The notes: generated by a model from the letters alone, not told the origin. A DNA stretch of 64,000 nucleotides from Argopecten irradians (GCF_041381155.1 NC_091149.1:8200609-8264608), one strand, 5' to 3'. Shown: positions 33,676 to 45,500, numbered from the stretch's first letter. Numbers and translations: made by a program.

Positions 33676-34057
33676 CAATCTGATTGAAATACAGATCCTT
33701 ATAACCCCTCCGTTCAATAGAGGATCTGACAACATCCCAGAAGGGGTCACGTTTGGATGAACTTTGTACCACGTGCACTTCAGAGCCAAAGCATTTTCTA
33801 CACATACATGTAGCTACATCAATTGACAACGCCATTTCGTCCCAGTATACATATACAATTAGCTTTGTTGAGCTGTTTGGGCGAGATGACTTACTGCACG
33901 GAAAATAATTCTGAGAGCTTTTTCAAACTATTTCGTCCCCTTAAGTCACATTCACGATTCTGCAGCAATTTAATTGGCCATTTTCAAAGGTCATCTGGAC
34001 ATGACCCTTAATGGGATGTTGTCTGTGATAATATGAATATGTATTTTAATCAGATTG
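33676..34057. mobile_element. MITE, 382 bp, 9-bp target duplication (Mutator-like?)
   Basis: Ends CAATCTGATTGAAATACAG and GTATTTTAATCAGATTG; flanks ATTCTACAC (33667-33675) and ATTCTAAAC (34058-34066), one mismatch. The paralogous site near 23965 has no element, which confirms the insertion. The 9-bp duplication suggests a Mutator-like transposase. No ORF. Confidence 0.85.
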
Positions 34058-34339
34058 ATTCTAAACTGGACCAATTCTGATGAAACATATGTTTGGGATC
34101 TTATATAGTTTTAATTTGATACTGGATACCATGGCAACATAAAGGAAGCTCCTGATTCATATAATAGATATTTTAACCGATTATGCTGAAAAGTGATACA
34201 GGGTATATCGGCTTTTATAGAGATGAAAAGGATAATGGTTATAGGTTTCATAACGTCCTTCTGATTATAGCCAATTAGCCAATGAAAATATCGGAAAATC
34301 AAAACATATTAATGGATAAAATTTTGTTAAATTCAAAGT

Positions 34340-34770
34340 TTATCCCCGACCTTCATTTTATAGAGCGTTTATCGCCGATACCATGACCTTATTTGGTTGT
34401 ATGACGCGTTTATCACCGATACCATGACCTTATTTGGTTGTATGACGCGTTTATCACCGATACCATGACTTTCGTTGTATTATCCCTGATGCCATGAACT
34501 TTGTTGTATTATCCCTGATACCATGAACTTCGTTGTATTATCCCTGATACCATGACCTTCGTTGTATTATCCCTGATACCATGAACTTCGTTGTATTATC
34601 CCTGATACCATGACCTTCGTTGTATTATCCCTGATACCATGAACTTCGTTGTATTATCCCTGATACCATGAACTTCGTTGTATTATCCCTGATACCATGA
34701 ACTTCGTTGTATTATCCCTGATACCATAACCTTCGTTGTTTATCCCCCACACCACGACCTTTGTTGTATG
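34340..34770. repeat. Minisatellite, 29-bp unit, ~13 copies
   Basis: Unit TATCCCTGATACCATGAACT then TCGTTGTAT, with longer variants at the left. The paralogous flank of copy 2 has one unit (about 24233-24275). Confidence 0.9.
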
Positions 34771-34841
34771 AAGTGAACATCGCTTAGTTTGTCAATCCGT
34801 AAACTACAACGGAAGAGAACAGCAATGTAAGATGTGAGTGT

Positions 34842-36491
34842 TTAATTGTTAGAATTCAATTTGGCCATCGCAGCTTCTGTCATTTTCTTCTTGTCCGGCT
34901 TTCCCGTTGGGAGAATTGAGAGAGAATCAAATTCGAGATAAAATGTAGGAGCTTGCCCAATAATATTGTCACCGAGAATTTCTCTGCAGCGTTGACGAAC
35001 ATTTTCCATGGTGATTGGTGCATTCTTATCTAGTACCACGCATGCGCATACCTCCTCATACACACGTTCATCAGGTATAGCTATGACGACGGCATCTTTC
35101 ACACCAGCAATCGAAGTAATACATTCCTCAACCTCACCCGATACAACGATAAGCGTACCCCGTTTAATTATGCTGTTCAGTTTTCCTTTCAAAAGAAGTC
35201 TACCGTCAGACTTGAGAATTCCTACATCTCCCATATTCATCCAACCGTCAACGATAGCCTTTTTGTGGTCTTCTGTTGCGTTCAGGTATCCTTGTAACAT
35301 CCAAGGCGTTTTTATGAAAAACCTGCCCATTTCCCCACGGACCAGTGGGTTCATGTCTTCCCCACATACTTTTATTTGAACTCCAGGGAAAATGGATCCA
35401 AGATGTCCGACTTCCATGTTACTGTCTAATCTACAATAGGTCACTAAGCCAACCTCTGTGGAGCCATACACCATGTACATACTCTCGCAAATATCCCCAA
35501 TGATCCCAGTTTCTTTGTGTTTGATAATCTGTCCGCCAGTGAGGACTGACTTCATTCTGTATCCCGTCTTGACGATTTTTTCCTTATTCTGTAGTATATC
35601 GTATATTGTGAATGGAAGAAGAAGGCCACTGGTGCATTGTTCCTCCATTATGATATTCCACAGTTCCATGATGTCGCCTCTCTGAGCGGATATCCTTCCG
35701 TCCCGAAACACTCGCGTGTCGACTTGTATCAGAGCGTATATGATATTACCTCCAATCCAGGAAAAAGGCCAGTCGCTAAAGTACGAACCTCCTCTCTCTT
35801 CTGCAACGCGAGTTAACATGTAGGCTGATTTTGTATTCACTAGAGCTAAATGAGTGAATTCAGCCATTTTAGGATTCCCTGTTGAGCCGGATGTCGTAAA
35901 GACGATTGCCGAGGACTCAGGAAACACTCGAGGAAGATCGTCAGTTGCTGGATACTCTTTTCCAAGTGATTCAACGTCAGGAAGATTAGATTTTTCAATC
36001 TTTCGGAGAAGGACAAAGAACGGGCTACTTGACCTATTTTTGTCAGTTGGTGGATTGAAACTTACATAATCCTCAATGTCTTCTATAAATGTTCTATCAT
36101 TCTCGGGATCCAGAAGAACCGACTTACATCCTGAAATCTTTATATCGTCGAGGGTCTTTTTGAAGGTCCCCTGTATTATTGGCAGATGGATGCTAACAGC
36201 ACCAGTCATTAGGATAGCTAGTTCTCCAATGATCCATTCTATCGAGTTCGGTCCGGTTATCCCTACCCTATCTCCTGCCTGAATACCTTGATCCAACAGA
36301 AACGAGGCGGTACGGGTTGCGCGCAGTTTCAGATCCCTAAATGTAATCGGACGTCGAGATCCGTCAGGGAAAAGCTGGATAAAAATTTCCTTTTCTGGAA
36401 ACTCGCAGACATTCTCATTAAAGACGTCAACAATGGATTTGTACTTAATCGGATGATCCAAGGGTTTGTCTACGAAACTTAGTTCACCCAT
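34842..36491 (-). CDS. ACSF2-like acyl-CoA synthetase, copy 3 (subfamily B, intact)
   Basis: 549 residues, single coding exon. Start at MGELSFVDKPLDHP, aligned with the other copies; acceptor TTGATTTTCCAG lies about 20 bp upstream, so the 15 upstream in-frame residues are unlikely to be translated. Motifs: P-loop TTSGSTGNPK, YGSTE, NMGD, GKLNSIIKRG, LPTGKPDKKK. Clearly closest to copy 2, more distant from copies 1, 4 and 5. Inferred reaction as for copy 1, ATP-dependent CoA ligation of a carboxylate. Differences around the substrate side (TRVAEERGGSYFSDWPFSWI against YRGENESGGICFSDRPFSWI) could mean a different substrate range. It is the only intact member of subfamily B here. Confidence 0.9.
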   Translation of the reverse strand: MGELSFVDKPLDHPIKYKSIVDVFNENVCEFPEKEIFIQLFPDGSRRPITFRDLKLRATRTASFLLDQGIQAGDRVGITGPNSIEWIIGELAILMTGAVSIHLPIIQGTFKKTLDDIKISGCKSVLLDPENDRTFIEDIEDYVSFNPPTDKNRSSSPFFVLLRKIEKSNLPDVESLGKEYPATDDLPRVFPESSAIVFTTSGSTGNPKMAEFTHLALVNTKSAYMLTRVAEERGGSYFSDWPFSWIGGNIIYALIQVDTRVFRDGRISAQRGDIMELWNIIMEEQCTSGLLLPFTIYDILQNKEKIVKTGYRMKSVLTGGQIIKHKETGIIGDICESMYMVYGSTEVGLVTYCRLDSNMEVGHLGSIFPGVQIKVCGEDMNPLVRGEMGRFFIKTPWMLQGYLNATEDHKKAIVDGWMNMGDVGILKSDGRLLLKGKLNSIIKRGTLIVVSGEVEECITSIAGVKDAVVIAIPDERVYEEVCACVVLDKNAPITMENVRQRCREILGDNIIGQAPTFYLEFDSLSILPTGKPDKKKMTEAAMAKLNSNN

Positions 36492-36639
36492 AATGTAAAA
36501 AAAACTCTGGAAAATCAAAGAATGAAAAGTAAGCATGATTTTTTTTAAAGATTATGAAAAGACGTTTTTTTATAATTAAGTGTTATCTTCACTAAAATAG
36601 AGTGGCATTCATGAAAATTCTAAATTATAAGAATTTATT

Positions 36640-36675
36640 TGGTTTATTAGATTAACGCCTTGTTAACAGCAAAGG
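36640..36675 (-). mobile_element. SINE tail fragment
   Basis: GGTTTATTAGATTAACGCC and TTGTTAACAGCAAAGG resemble the tail and hairpin of family A. Weak. Confidence 0.35.
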
Positions 36676-36799
36676 TTTGAAGATTCTGTTTCTAAATATT
36701 TTCCTCAATTGTCAAAGTATCGAGACGGACGCCATCCTCTCTAAGGAAGACTATTTAAAATTTTGTTTAAGCAAAATAAATCTTTAAAATGTCGGGAGA

Positions 36800-36960
36800 C
36801 TCGTTTGTGTGTTGATTAACATCTTGTTAACAGCGAGGGTCATGTAAGAACCGCCTCCCACGTATACGGTATGTTGCGTGTTTGGTGTGTGTGATTTATG
36901 GTTTGGGAGACATTCGTTTTGTGCCTTCGTTAGACTCAATGCTATATTGTTGTACCTAAA
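36800..36960 (-). mobile_element. SINE family A, diverged copy
   Basis: GATTAACATCTTGTTAACAG, GGGTCATGTAAGAACC, CCTCCCACGTATACGGTATG: tail, hairpin and start of body. Lies in the inferred 5' intron of copy 3. Confidence 0.6.
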
Positions 36961-37009
36961 AGAAATCGGATTGTTTCCAAAGCTTTGTATCTTAATACAG
37001 TTGTGTGAC

Positions 37010-37121
37010 CGCACAACGTTACACGATGTGCGCACGATGTATACACCGCACAACGTTACACGATGTGCGCACGATGTATACACGATGTGCGCACGATGTA
37101 TGCACGATGTGCGCACGATGT
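37010..37121. repeat. Short tandem repeat of CACGATGTGCG/CACGATGTATAC words
   Basis: Alternating ~11-bp words, partly arranged in ~44-bp higher units containing CGCACAACGTTACACGATG. Confidence 0.8.
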
Positions 37122-38640
37122 ACAGTCTGGACGGTAGGAACGGTGTCTGGGCGATAGTTATCGTGGTCGATATAAATATAGGAATTCAATTTTATTGAGT
37201 AAACATGCGGAACGATGATGGGGTTTTATTGCAACTGTATTGAAGACACGGTAAATCAAAATGTGATATACACACATGTATAAAGGATATCCATAATTTA
37301 GAAAATATGTATTTTGTTTTATTTTGTTTTGTTTATCTGATTATTTATGTACTTGAGGCTGCTAAACAGTCTACTGTACCGGCTAATTAAACATTTACAA
37401 GGTTGACATACTACGTATTAAATTAACATCTTCAAACTCTTTTTTTTTTGTAATGTTAACATGAACAATGTTTTAGTTTTGAAATTTAATTGTATATAAA
37501 TATTTACAGCAAATCATATAAATCTTTTAAATCGGGACAGCTTTATTGGTTATATAGGTTTTACCAGAAATTTATATAGTATATTATCTAAATATCATGT
37601 TTTACGTACGTTCATTCAGGTACATGTATTCATATACTCTTTATACCAGATCTGTTAGACAAGTATGTATACCTTTACCAGGATATAACTTAAATTGAAG
37701 GTAAAACAATTCATGACCTGAGGGCAGAATTAGTGACAGAGCGCGCGGCGAAATACACTTACAATAGCTAGCTACAAATGTATATACATGGACAACGTAA
37801 AGCACATGTATATAATTTATTATTATATATATCAGTGTATGCAACAGACTTTTGTAACAATTACACTTTTGTATAATACACATGTACATATATCTACCAC
37901 ATGTACATATATCTACGTACATGTAATATGATAAAATATAGCATTTCATGGGTATGTGTAAACACTAATTAAACAAATCTACACGTATGATTGATATAAC
38001 ACTTCACATTATTTTAATGTGCATGTTATCACTTTTAGCTAATAATCTTCTAATAAATGTGCATAACTTGTGCTTTATTTCAATATATAATTCATGTTTA
38101 TATATAATATATAGAGATGTCACTCAAACTGAAAATACAATGAATAAATCAAAATTAAATGTATATCAATCAAACTATATTTCAAATATTATGATAAAAT
38201 ATTACTTGTGTAGAAACATATGTTTAAACAGAAATTAAGTATTAGATTTCGATATCATTAAAATGACATTACAAGCAAATTAGAGTCTTCAACACGATCC
38301 GTTTATGGAATGATTTCGAAAATTTGATTTGACCGATCGTCCCGATCGCATAGCTGTGCGGTATGGACCGAATAATCACCGAATTCATTTTGAGAATGCA
38401 ACGTGTTTTTTTTTTAATGTGTTTTAAACGTTTTTTAAAGTTGGACCACCCTACATGACCGAGCCTGTCGACAGGCCGATACACTTAAAAACACAAACAA
38501 AGCAGGATAGAGCCAAACCAGCCGTGATGCCCATATAAGGTATATTAGCATCCTCTTTTAATTAATGAATGTTATTCATAAATAAACGTAAGTTATAAAT
38601 AAATGCAAACTTTTATTCGTGTGCGATTGATTTTCGCAAA
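37122..38640. other. Very AT-rich, no recognised feature
   Basis: Inferred intron of copy 3 or intergenic. A short ACATGTACATATATCTAC direct repeat near 37880-37920. No supported ORF. Confidence 0.4.
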
Positions 38641-38950
38641 TTTCGCGAATGTTTATCTCCGCGAAATGATATCTACAACACTAATATGCTGATTTGAATT
38701 TCCATATAATTTTTTAATTCACGAATGTAAAATCGGGCAATTAAGTAGCCACGGCAGAACGCGGTATAGCCTTGCTTTTGAAATCTTTAAACCAAATTTT
38801 CTCAGAAAAATGAACTTTCAAAAATGAAGAGCACCGAATACCAATGCAATCTAGATTACAGACCGATTTATATGGTACAGTTAACATTGTAATATATAAT
38901 AAAACAAAATATTTAGAAAGTGTAAAACATAGAAAAACTCTGATACTTAC
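38640..38950. repeat. Paralogue of 26420-27064
   Basis: Shares TAGCCTTGCTTTTGAAATC-like, CCAATGCAATCTAGATTACA and TTTATAT words with the 5' side of copy 2, without the SINE and without the 99-bp duplication. Confidence 0.65.
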
Positions 38951-39075
38951 GTCTCGTTCTGTGCTGACGTTTTTTCTGAATGGCGGTTTTTATCTGTCAC
39001 AGTCTGCTTCACAAGGTTGTGTATCAGATAATAGGGCCGGTTATATTGACATTTTACCCTTGACACACCTGTACT
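38951..39075 (-). other. Putative non-coding 5' exon of copy 3
   Basis: Minus strand: ends CAGAACGAGAC, then donor GTAAGT (38950-38945). Matches the block at 27071-27175. The resulting intron would be about 2.4 kb. Confidence 0.5.
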
Positions 39076-39232
39076 TATTAGGTGCATTAAGGTTGTAAAA
39101 ACACAATATGTCTATTTTTTCTCACACCTACATGTATATTACTCTCGAGAAATACACCCATGTCGCCCAGGCTGTATTTCGTGGCTACCCATGCAATACA
39201 GCATCGTGACATCCCAGCATCAACACAATGTA

Positions 39233-39365
39233 CAGTGGATCCGCGATAATCCGGACGCCGATAGTCCGGAAAACTCACAATCCGGACGGAAATGTCAGGG
39301 AACGGATTTCCGTAACGTTATTTATACTCACTAGTCCGGAAATTCGTATCCCGAATCCGGAACTC
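39233..39365 (+). mobile_element. pogo/Tigger-like element, left end fragment
   Basis: TA followed by CAGTGGATCCGCGATAATCC, and repeated TCCGGA words, as in pogo-type termini. It stops where the duplicated segment begins at 39366. No transposase. Confidence 0.5.
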
Positions 39366-40009
39366 CATTGGCGGACATTTTCAATAGTCAAATTCATATA
39401 ACAGTCATAAGGTCTTGTTGTTTGTGGATGTTGCCCTGTTCTTCTGTTTCATCGAGTAAGTTAGGGCTTAGAAAATAGGTTTTTAGTAGAAGATGAAACC
39501 CGGTTATAGGATGTCGACGGGTAGCAAAATATGCTGAATATATAGAGATTGAACAGTGTTTTAATTACGTTAAAGGTGGTATGAATGCAATGGGATACAG
39601 ACATATTCAATCTAGCGCTCTATAGCTACAAAAATAAGTCTATTTTAACATGTTCATGATAAAAAAACGATGTTGGTTGCTAAGCTGAGTAACCACGGTA
39701 GTCAGTATGGCCGTTGATATAGTTCCGATTGTTGAATGTTATAGCTGCAGTTTGATATGAAATATAACAAAGACAGCTTTCAATTATTTTCAAAATGTTA
39801 ATTTTTTCAATTTGATCATAATTATATCAATAATGTCCATTTCGAATAAAAATTGAGATAACCGAGGCGGAACGACTACCGGTATGTATCGTTGTCAGGG
39901 AAGTGATGCGGTCCGAAGTTGAGGAGCCGCCATATTTGATTTTCAACCGAGGAAAGTTACTGGGATAGAGCCTATAATTAGTTCTTTTTTAATCTATTTC
40001 CGATCACAA

Positions 40010-40194
40010 TCATGTCGTCCATTTTAACACAGGTGTACGGAGTTACGGCCCTTGGCGGAACTATCGAGTCTTGTCTGCTGGAATACAGGGCGAGTTCGGG
40101 AGCAAGCTATAGCGACCGTAGTGGACTATATAGTGTGATCGTACTTACTTTAGGTACATGTTGTGCGCATGTTCACAGAAACAAGACATTATAA
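40010..40194 (+). pseudogene. Short exon-like fragment, function unknown
   Basis: ATG at 40012 reads MSSILTQVYGVTALGGTIES and on for 60 codons. The distal copy has 170 extra bases after MSSILTQ. No recognisable domain. Confidence 0.25.
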
Positions 40195-40530
40195 TGCGCA
40201 CTTCTTATCGGCAAGAGCTCAACCGTCAATTTCCTTTTGCCATTTCATGGTAACTAAACTTCCTTTGCACATGCGTCAGTTTTCGAAAACATGACAGTGA
40301 TTGGCTGTTGATTATACGTATGTGTAATATCAATAACTAGAACAGCATGATTTTATTCATCAGACTCGAACTCGCCCACAATATGGTGAACACGCTGCCG
40401 TCGGTTTGGTTTTCATTCGCCGTTCTTGAACGTATCTAATGATGTTACCAGTGTCAACATCAACTTAAAATATTACACATACGGCTATCCATCTTTGTTT
40501 GTTTGTTTGCTATCCATCTAATGTTTAAGA

Positions 40531-40892
40531 TTAAAGATGCTCCACCGCCGACAGAGCATAAATGATATTCATCATTTGAACAATAATTGGTGTTAAATCG
40601 TGTACATATATGTCTAATTAACACGAAAAATAATACAAAATAATTTATTTTGCCTTTAGTGCATGAACAATCAGTACTTCATTCCATATAGGATATAGTG
40701 CCACGGTATTTTTTTCGGGATGCAATTATATATATTTTTATATTTCAACTTGAAGTAAAATTAGAAGCTCAAACTTTTCGATGTCGGTAATGGTGTAAAT
40801 TAAACTTTTGTAACTGACGAAAAATACTAAATCGTCTGCTCCTGTTTTTTATAGTGAAAAAATACCATTTGTCAGCGGTGGAGCATCTTTAA
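40531..40892. mobile_element. TTAA-ended MITE, 3' of copy 4
   Basis: TTAAAGATGCTCCACCGCCG to GCGGTGGAGCATCTTTAA, near-perfect inverted ends. Lies 7 bp beyond the stop codon of copy 4, so it would form its 3' UTR. Confidence 0.85.
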
Positions 40893-40899
40893 TATAAAA

Positions 40900-42539
40900 T
40901 TAGTTTTTTATGTTCAACCGGATCATCGCTTCTTGTTTTATTTTCACTTTGTCGGGTTTTCCCGTTGCGAGTCGTGGAAGAGAATCAAATTCGAGGAAAT
41001 ATGTTGGATCTTGCCCTATAACATTGTCACCGAGGATTTCAGTGCAGCGTTGTTGAACATCCAGCATTGTGATTGGTGTGGTTTTATCTAGCACCACGCA
41101 TGCGCAAACCTCCTCATACACACGTTCATCAGGCACAGCTAAGACTACAACATCGTTCACACCAGCAATAGAAGTGATGCATTCCTCTACGTCACCCGAT
41201 ACCACCTTCAGTGTCCCTCGTTTAATGATGTTGCTCCTCCTTCCCTTGATAATCAGTCCTCCATCAGACCTCGAATTCCCACATCCCCCATGTTTAGCCA
41301 GCCGTCCACGATCGACTTGTTTTGATCTTCTGTTGCATTGATGTATCCTTTTAACATCCAAGGAACTTTTATAAAAAATGTGCCCATTTCTCCATGAACC
41401 ACCGGGTTCAAATCTTCCCCACAAACCTTTATTTGAACTCCAGGGAATGTAGAGCCAAGATGTCCGACTTCCATGTCGCTGTCTAACTCACAGTATGTCA
41501 CTAAGCCCACCTCTGTGGAGCCATATATCATGTACATCCGTTCACATACCTCTCCGATGATCCCCGTGTCTTTGTGTTTGATAATCTGGCCGCCGGTGAT
41601 GATCGATTTCATTCTGTATCCCGTCTGAACGATTTTATCTTTGTTCTGCATTATATCGTATATACAGAACGGGAGAAAAAGGCCACTAGTGCATTTTTCC
41701 TTCATTATGATATCCCAGAGTTCCATGATGTCGCCTCCCTTAGCAGTTATCCGTCCATCCCGAAACACTCTCGTGTCGGCCTCTAATAGACAGTATATAA
41801 TATTACCGCCGATCCAGGAGAAAGGGCGGTCGCTAAAGCATATACCTCCACTATCATTTTCTCCGCGATACATCATGAAAGCCGAATCCGTGTTAACTAA
41901 AGCCAAGTGAGTGAATTCCACCATTTTAGGCTTCCCTGTGGAGCCAGATGTCATAAAAACAACGGCAGTAGACTCCGGGAAGATTCGCGGGAGTTCCCGA
42001 TCTGTCGGATACTCAATCGCTAGTGATTCCACGTCAGTCAAAGTAGAGTTCCCAGTCTTTCGCAGTAAAACAAAACTTGGGTTACCTTCCCTTTGAGGTG
42101 GGTTGTTAGTGAGGAAATTCTCGGTGTCTTTTAAGAATGACTTATCATCCTCCGGGTCAAATAGAACCAACTTGCATCCTGAAATCTTTACTTCTTCGAG
42201 GGTTTTCTTAAAGTTCCCTTGTATTATTGGCAGATGGATGCTAACCGCACCAGTCATAAGGATAGCTAGTTCTCCAATGATCCATTCCATCGAGTTCGGT
42301 CCGGTTATCCCTACCCTATCTCCTGTCTGGATACCTTGGTCCAACAGAAACGAGGCGGTGCGGGTTGCCCGCAGTTTGAGATCACTGAGAGTTATGGCAC
42401 GGCGAGTTCCGTCAGGGAAGCGCTGGATAAATAGTTCCTTTTCTGGTTCCTTACAGACATTCTCATTGAAGACGTCAACAATGGATTTGTACTTGATCGG
42501 ATGGCCAAGCGGCCTGTCGATGAAGCTTAGCTCCGCCAT
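40900..42539 (-). pseudogene. ACSF2-like acyl-CoA synthetase, copy 4 (subfamily A, one frameshift)
   Basis: Nearly identical to copy 5 over its length but 1,640 instead of 1,641 bp. One base is missing at about 41271-41273 (copy 1 reads GGAATTCTGAGG, here GGAATTCGAGG), after NMGDVGI. Translation would leave the frame around residue 423 and stop soon, losing the C-terminal domain with the catalytic Lys. The rest, including MTSGSTGKPK, YGSTE and TGKPDK, is intact. Either a very young pseudogene or a one-base sequence error. Start MAELSFIDRPLG is preceded by acceptor ACTTTTTCCAG. Confidence 0.88.
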
Positions 42540-42608
42540 GCTTGTCAATCCACTGGAAAAAGTAATGTACACTCATTAAATACAGTGAAATATCAACCTA
42601 ATACCATT

Positions 42609-42748
42609 TTTGTTTGTTTAATTACCTAACAGCGGGGGTCAAGTAAGGACGGTTCCCTTGTATGTGGTATGAGCGTGTATGTAGTAAGTGCATATTTTGG
42701 AAGACTGTGGTATAGAACTCTTGCCCTTTTTATAGTGCTATATCACTG
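42609..42748 (-). mobile_element. SINE family A, diverged copy
   Basis: TGTTTGTTTAATTACCTAAC then GTCAAGTAAGGACGG and a shortened body ending TATCACTGTA. Lies in the inferred 5' intron of copy 4. Confidence 0.65.
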
Positions 42749-43025
42749 TATTGTTTCTTTGTTTGATTCATTAATGTCCTATCAACAGCTATGGTCATGT
42801 AAGGACGGCCTCCCATGTATGCGGTGTGTTGCGTGTATGTTGTGCGAGGTGAGTGGACTGGGAGACTGCGGTATGTTCGTGTTATGTCTTCTTGTATAGT
42901 GGAACTGTTGCCCTTTTTATAGTGCTATATCACTGAAGCATGCCGCCGAAGACACCAAGCAACACACCCCACCCGGTCACATTATACTGACAACGGGCGA
43001 ACCAGTCGTCCCACTCCCTGTATGC
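42749..43025 (-). mobile_element. SINE family A, second adjacent copy
   Basis: Tail TTGTTTCTTTGTTTGATTC, hairpin, body to CCACTCCCTGTATGC. Less diverged than the copy it abuts, so it probably inserted later. Head is missing. Confidence 0.7.
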
Positions 43026-43463
43026 GAAAGTTTCAAAGCGAAAAAAGTCACATTTTCAAGACAAAATGACCGCCTAATGGGTAATTTCTTAAAATCACTA
43101 TATAATAAAAAACTACTAGGATTTTTTTGACAAAATTTGTAACGGTCAATTTGCTTCAAATATTGATATTTTTTTTTTTTAAATCTCATAACTTCTTATG
43201 TCGAAACGAGACTTCAACGGGACTGAAACCTCGGATGTGTGGATCCTTAATAGGCCGTTAAACACAATCAGCCAAACCAAACAAAGTAACCCAAACCTTT
43301 ATATTTTGTCATATTATACAGGTGAACTCAAACAGTCAGATCTAACAATTTTGTATGAAAAAAATCTTAAGAAAAATATAGCGTTATCGAAGACTGTAAA
43401 ACCCCAGAGTTACTTCGAGTGCAAAAAAGTCAAGGTTGCAGGTGAAAAGGTAACTGCGGAGAG

Positions 43464-43838
43464 TTAAAGATGCTCCACCGCTGACAAATGGTATATTTTC
43501 ACTATCAAAAAAATAGAAGCAGGACGATTTAGTACTTTTTCTTCATTTACAAAAGTTAATTACTTAACACCATTACCACCACTGAAAAGTTTGAGCTTCT
43601 AATTTTACTTCAAGTAAAAATATGAAAAATAATTAATTGCATCCCGACAAAATTCCGTGGCACTATATCCTATATGGAATGAAGATTTACTGATTGCGCA
43701 TACACCAAAGAGGCGAAATGAATCATTTTATATTATTTTTTGTGTTAACTAGACATCTATATATACATGATTAAACACCAATAATTGTTCAAATGATGAA
43801 TACAATTTTATACCCTGTCGGCGGTGGAGCGTCTTTAA
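43464..43838. mobile_element. TTAA-ended MITE, 5' side of copy 4
   Basis: Opposite orientation to the copy at 40531. Both ends TTAA. It contains small A insertions relative to its duplicate at 56656. Confidence 0.82.
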
Positions 43839-44620
43839 CGATAAAAAAGAATATACAGTTATTCTGACATCAACATCTGTTTAGCAACAAGATATCAACC
43901 ATAATTGAGAATGTTAAAACCCAAAGTTACTTCGAGTGCACAAAGTTCTGTCAAGGTTGCAGGTGGGAAAGAAACCGCGGAGTTAACAATAAAAGGAATA
44001 TTCTAAGATATCAATAATGGTTTAACCACTAGGTATATAACACATATGAGAATATAACGAGTAGCACAATGTGATACTGAACTGACAATACGGTACCCAG
44101 TTGTCCCACTGAAAGAATTTCATATCCACTGTAATGTTCACAACGCAATAGGAAACACGACACCTTTTCGTCAAAATAAAAAGTGTTTAGAAAATTCGCT
44201 TTACGTCAGCTACCACAAAAAAACTCGTGTATTCTGTATGACCTGCACATCAACAAAAGTTATATTTTCAACTTGTAATATGATATGTCCACGACGACCT
44301 GTATATGTTCACTTCTTGTGGATATAATTACCCAGTGGAGATAATGCTTGCTGTGTAGATAGATCAGAACAGGAAGATAGACAAGAGGAAATGCAATATT
44401 GTGTCACAATCTTTCAAACAAATACATGTCACAGGCAATAAAAATGGTGATATCAGAGGAAGAAAATGTGTAGTGGGTGTGATGTCATATCCAATCAACC
44501 AAATCGAAATTTTCAATCAATATTTGAATTTTGATATCAGAAAAAGTGTGTGATCAATAAACCATCTTACATCGTTATAATAGTGTGAAAAAAACAGTTC
44601 GTTAAAAAATAATTTCTTAC

Positions 44621-44661
44621 CAAGCGTTAGGTATGTCCTATCCCTTGTATGACTTCCGTCC
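44621..44661 (-). other. Putative non-coding 5' exon of copy 4
   Basis: Minus strand GGACGGAAGTCATACAAGG to AACGCTTG with donor GTAAGA. A CAG precedes it (TTATTCACAG), so it could be an internal UTR exon. Equivalent blocks: 16654 (+), 48458, 59815. Confidence 0.5.
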
Positions 44662-45047
44662 CTGTGAATAAAAAAAATCAGTTCTATATACGTATTCAAA
44701 TCACGCTATCATATTTATGTCAGAGACGTATGTCTACTCATACTGGGGTGAGATAGCACACGAACGTCTACACATCTACACATTTTAAAAATATTATAAT
44801 GTATATGATGTGTGTATGTGTGTAGTCGCCTCCGTTTACTTATCGGCTGTTCACCCGCTGTGTAGAAGTACTGCTGGTGTCACCGACGTCAAGTAATTCC
44901 CGTGGAGGTAACTGGGTGAGGTATGCTTACATGGCATTGATTTACAATTAAGAACACGATGCTATGCTTTCAACCGCCCTCAGGCCCCGGGGGGTAAAAG
45001 AATATTTAAATCCCCACCCTATTTCATACTACCAATTATCATTTTGT

Positions 45048-45126
45048 CAATCTAATTAAATTAAGATCCTTATAACCACTCTTATCAAACGTAGTGATAA
45101 TAAGGATCTGTATTTTAATCAGATTG
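45048..45126. mobile_element. 79-bp MITE with perfect 9-bp target duplication
   Basis: CAATCTAATTAAATTAAGAT to TGTATTTTAATCAGATTG; flanks TCATTTTGT on both sides (45039-45047, 45127-45135). Internal-deletion form of the 382-bp element. Present also in the two paralogous modules (48834, 60307). Confidence 0.88.
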
Positions 45127-45246
45127 TCATTTTGTATTTGTGTATCCTTCTGAATATATAGTACGTAAGTCAAAATTATACCCCTTGTGCTGCACACGGG
45201 TTTAACCGATTGCAATTTTGTGTGAAATTGTCTTCGTAACATAAAG

Positions 45247-45500
45247 TTTGTTTGTTTGATTAATTAACCAGCGGTCCTATTATAACGGAACGTCCTATTA
45301 ACAGCTATGGTCATGTAAGGACGGCCTCCCATGTATGCCATGTTGCGTGTATGTTGTGAGAGGTGCGTGTTTTGGGAGACTGCGTTATATTCATGTAGTT
45401 CTTCGTGTATATGTAAAACTGTATGCCATTTTGTTTTTCTTTCATTTATAACTGGAACTGTTGCCCTTTTTACCTCTATCATCACTGGGCAAGCATGCCC
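45247..45500 (-). mobile_element. SINE family A, rearranged copy
   Basis: Tail, duplicated CGTCCTATTA hairpin start and body with many small indels (for example ATGCCATTTTG inserted). See note on the 45-50.5 kb region. Confidence 0.6.

Larger units (their letters stand above)
39366..44285. repeat. Segmental duplication, proximal copy (A1)
   Basis: About 4.9 kb collinear and nearly identical with 52439-57480: same genes, MITEs and SINEs in the same order. Differences: 170 bp present only in the distal copy (53110-53279), a ~22-bp TTTG-rich insertion near 40500 only here, one frameshift in the synthetase, and small indels. Confidence 0.92.

Noticed and set aside
40900-41424. Separate small gene downstream of copy 4
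   Set aside because: It is the C-terminal part of copy 4 in the shifted frame, not an independent gene.
39366-44285. Composite transposon bounded by the two TTAA-ended MITEs
   Set aside because: The duplicated segment extends well beyond both MITEs, so they did not define the mobilised unit here.
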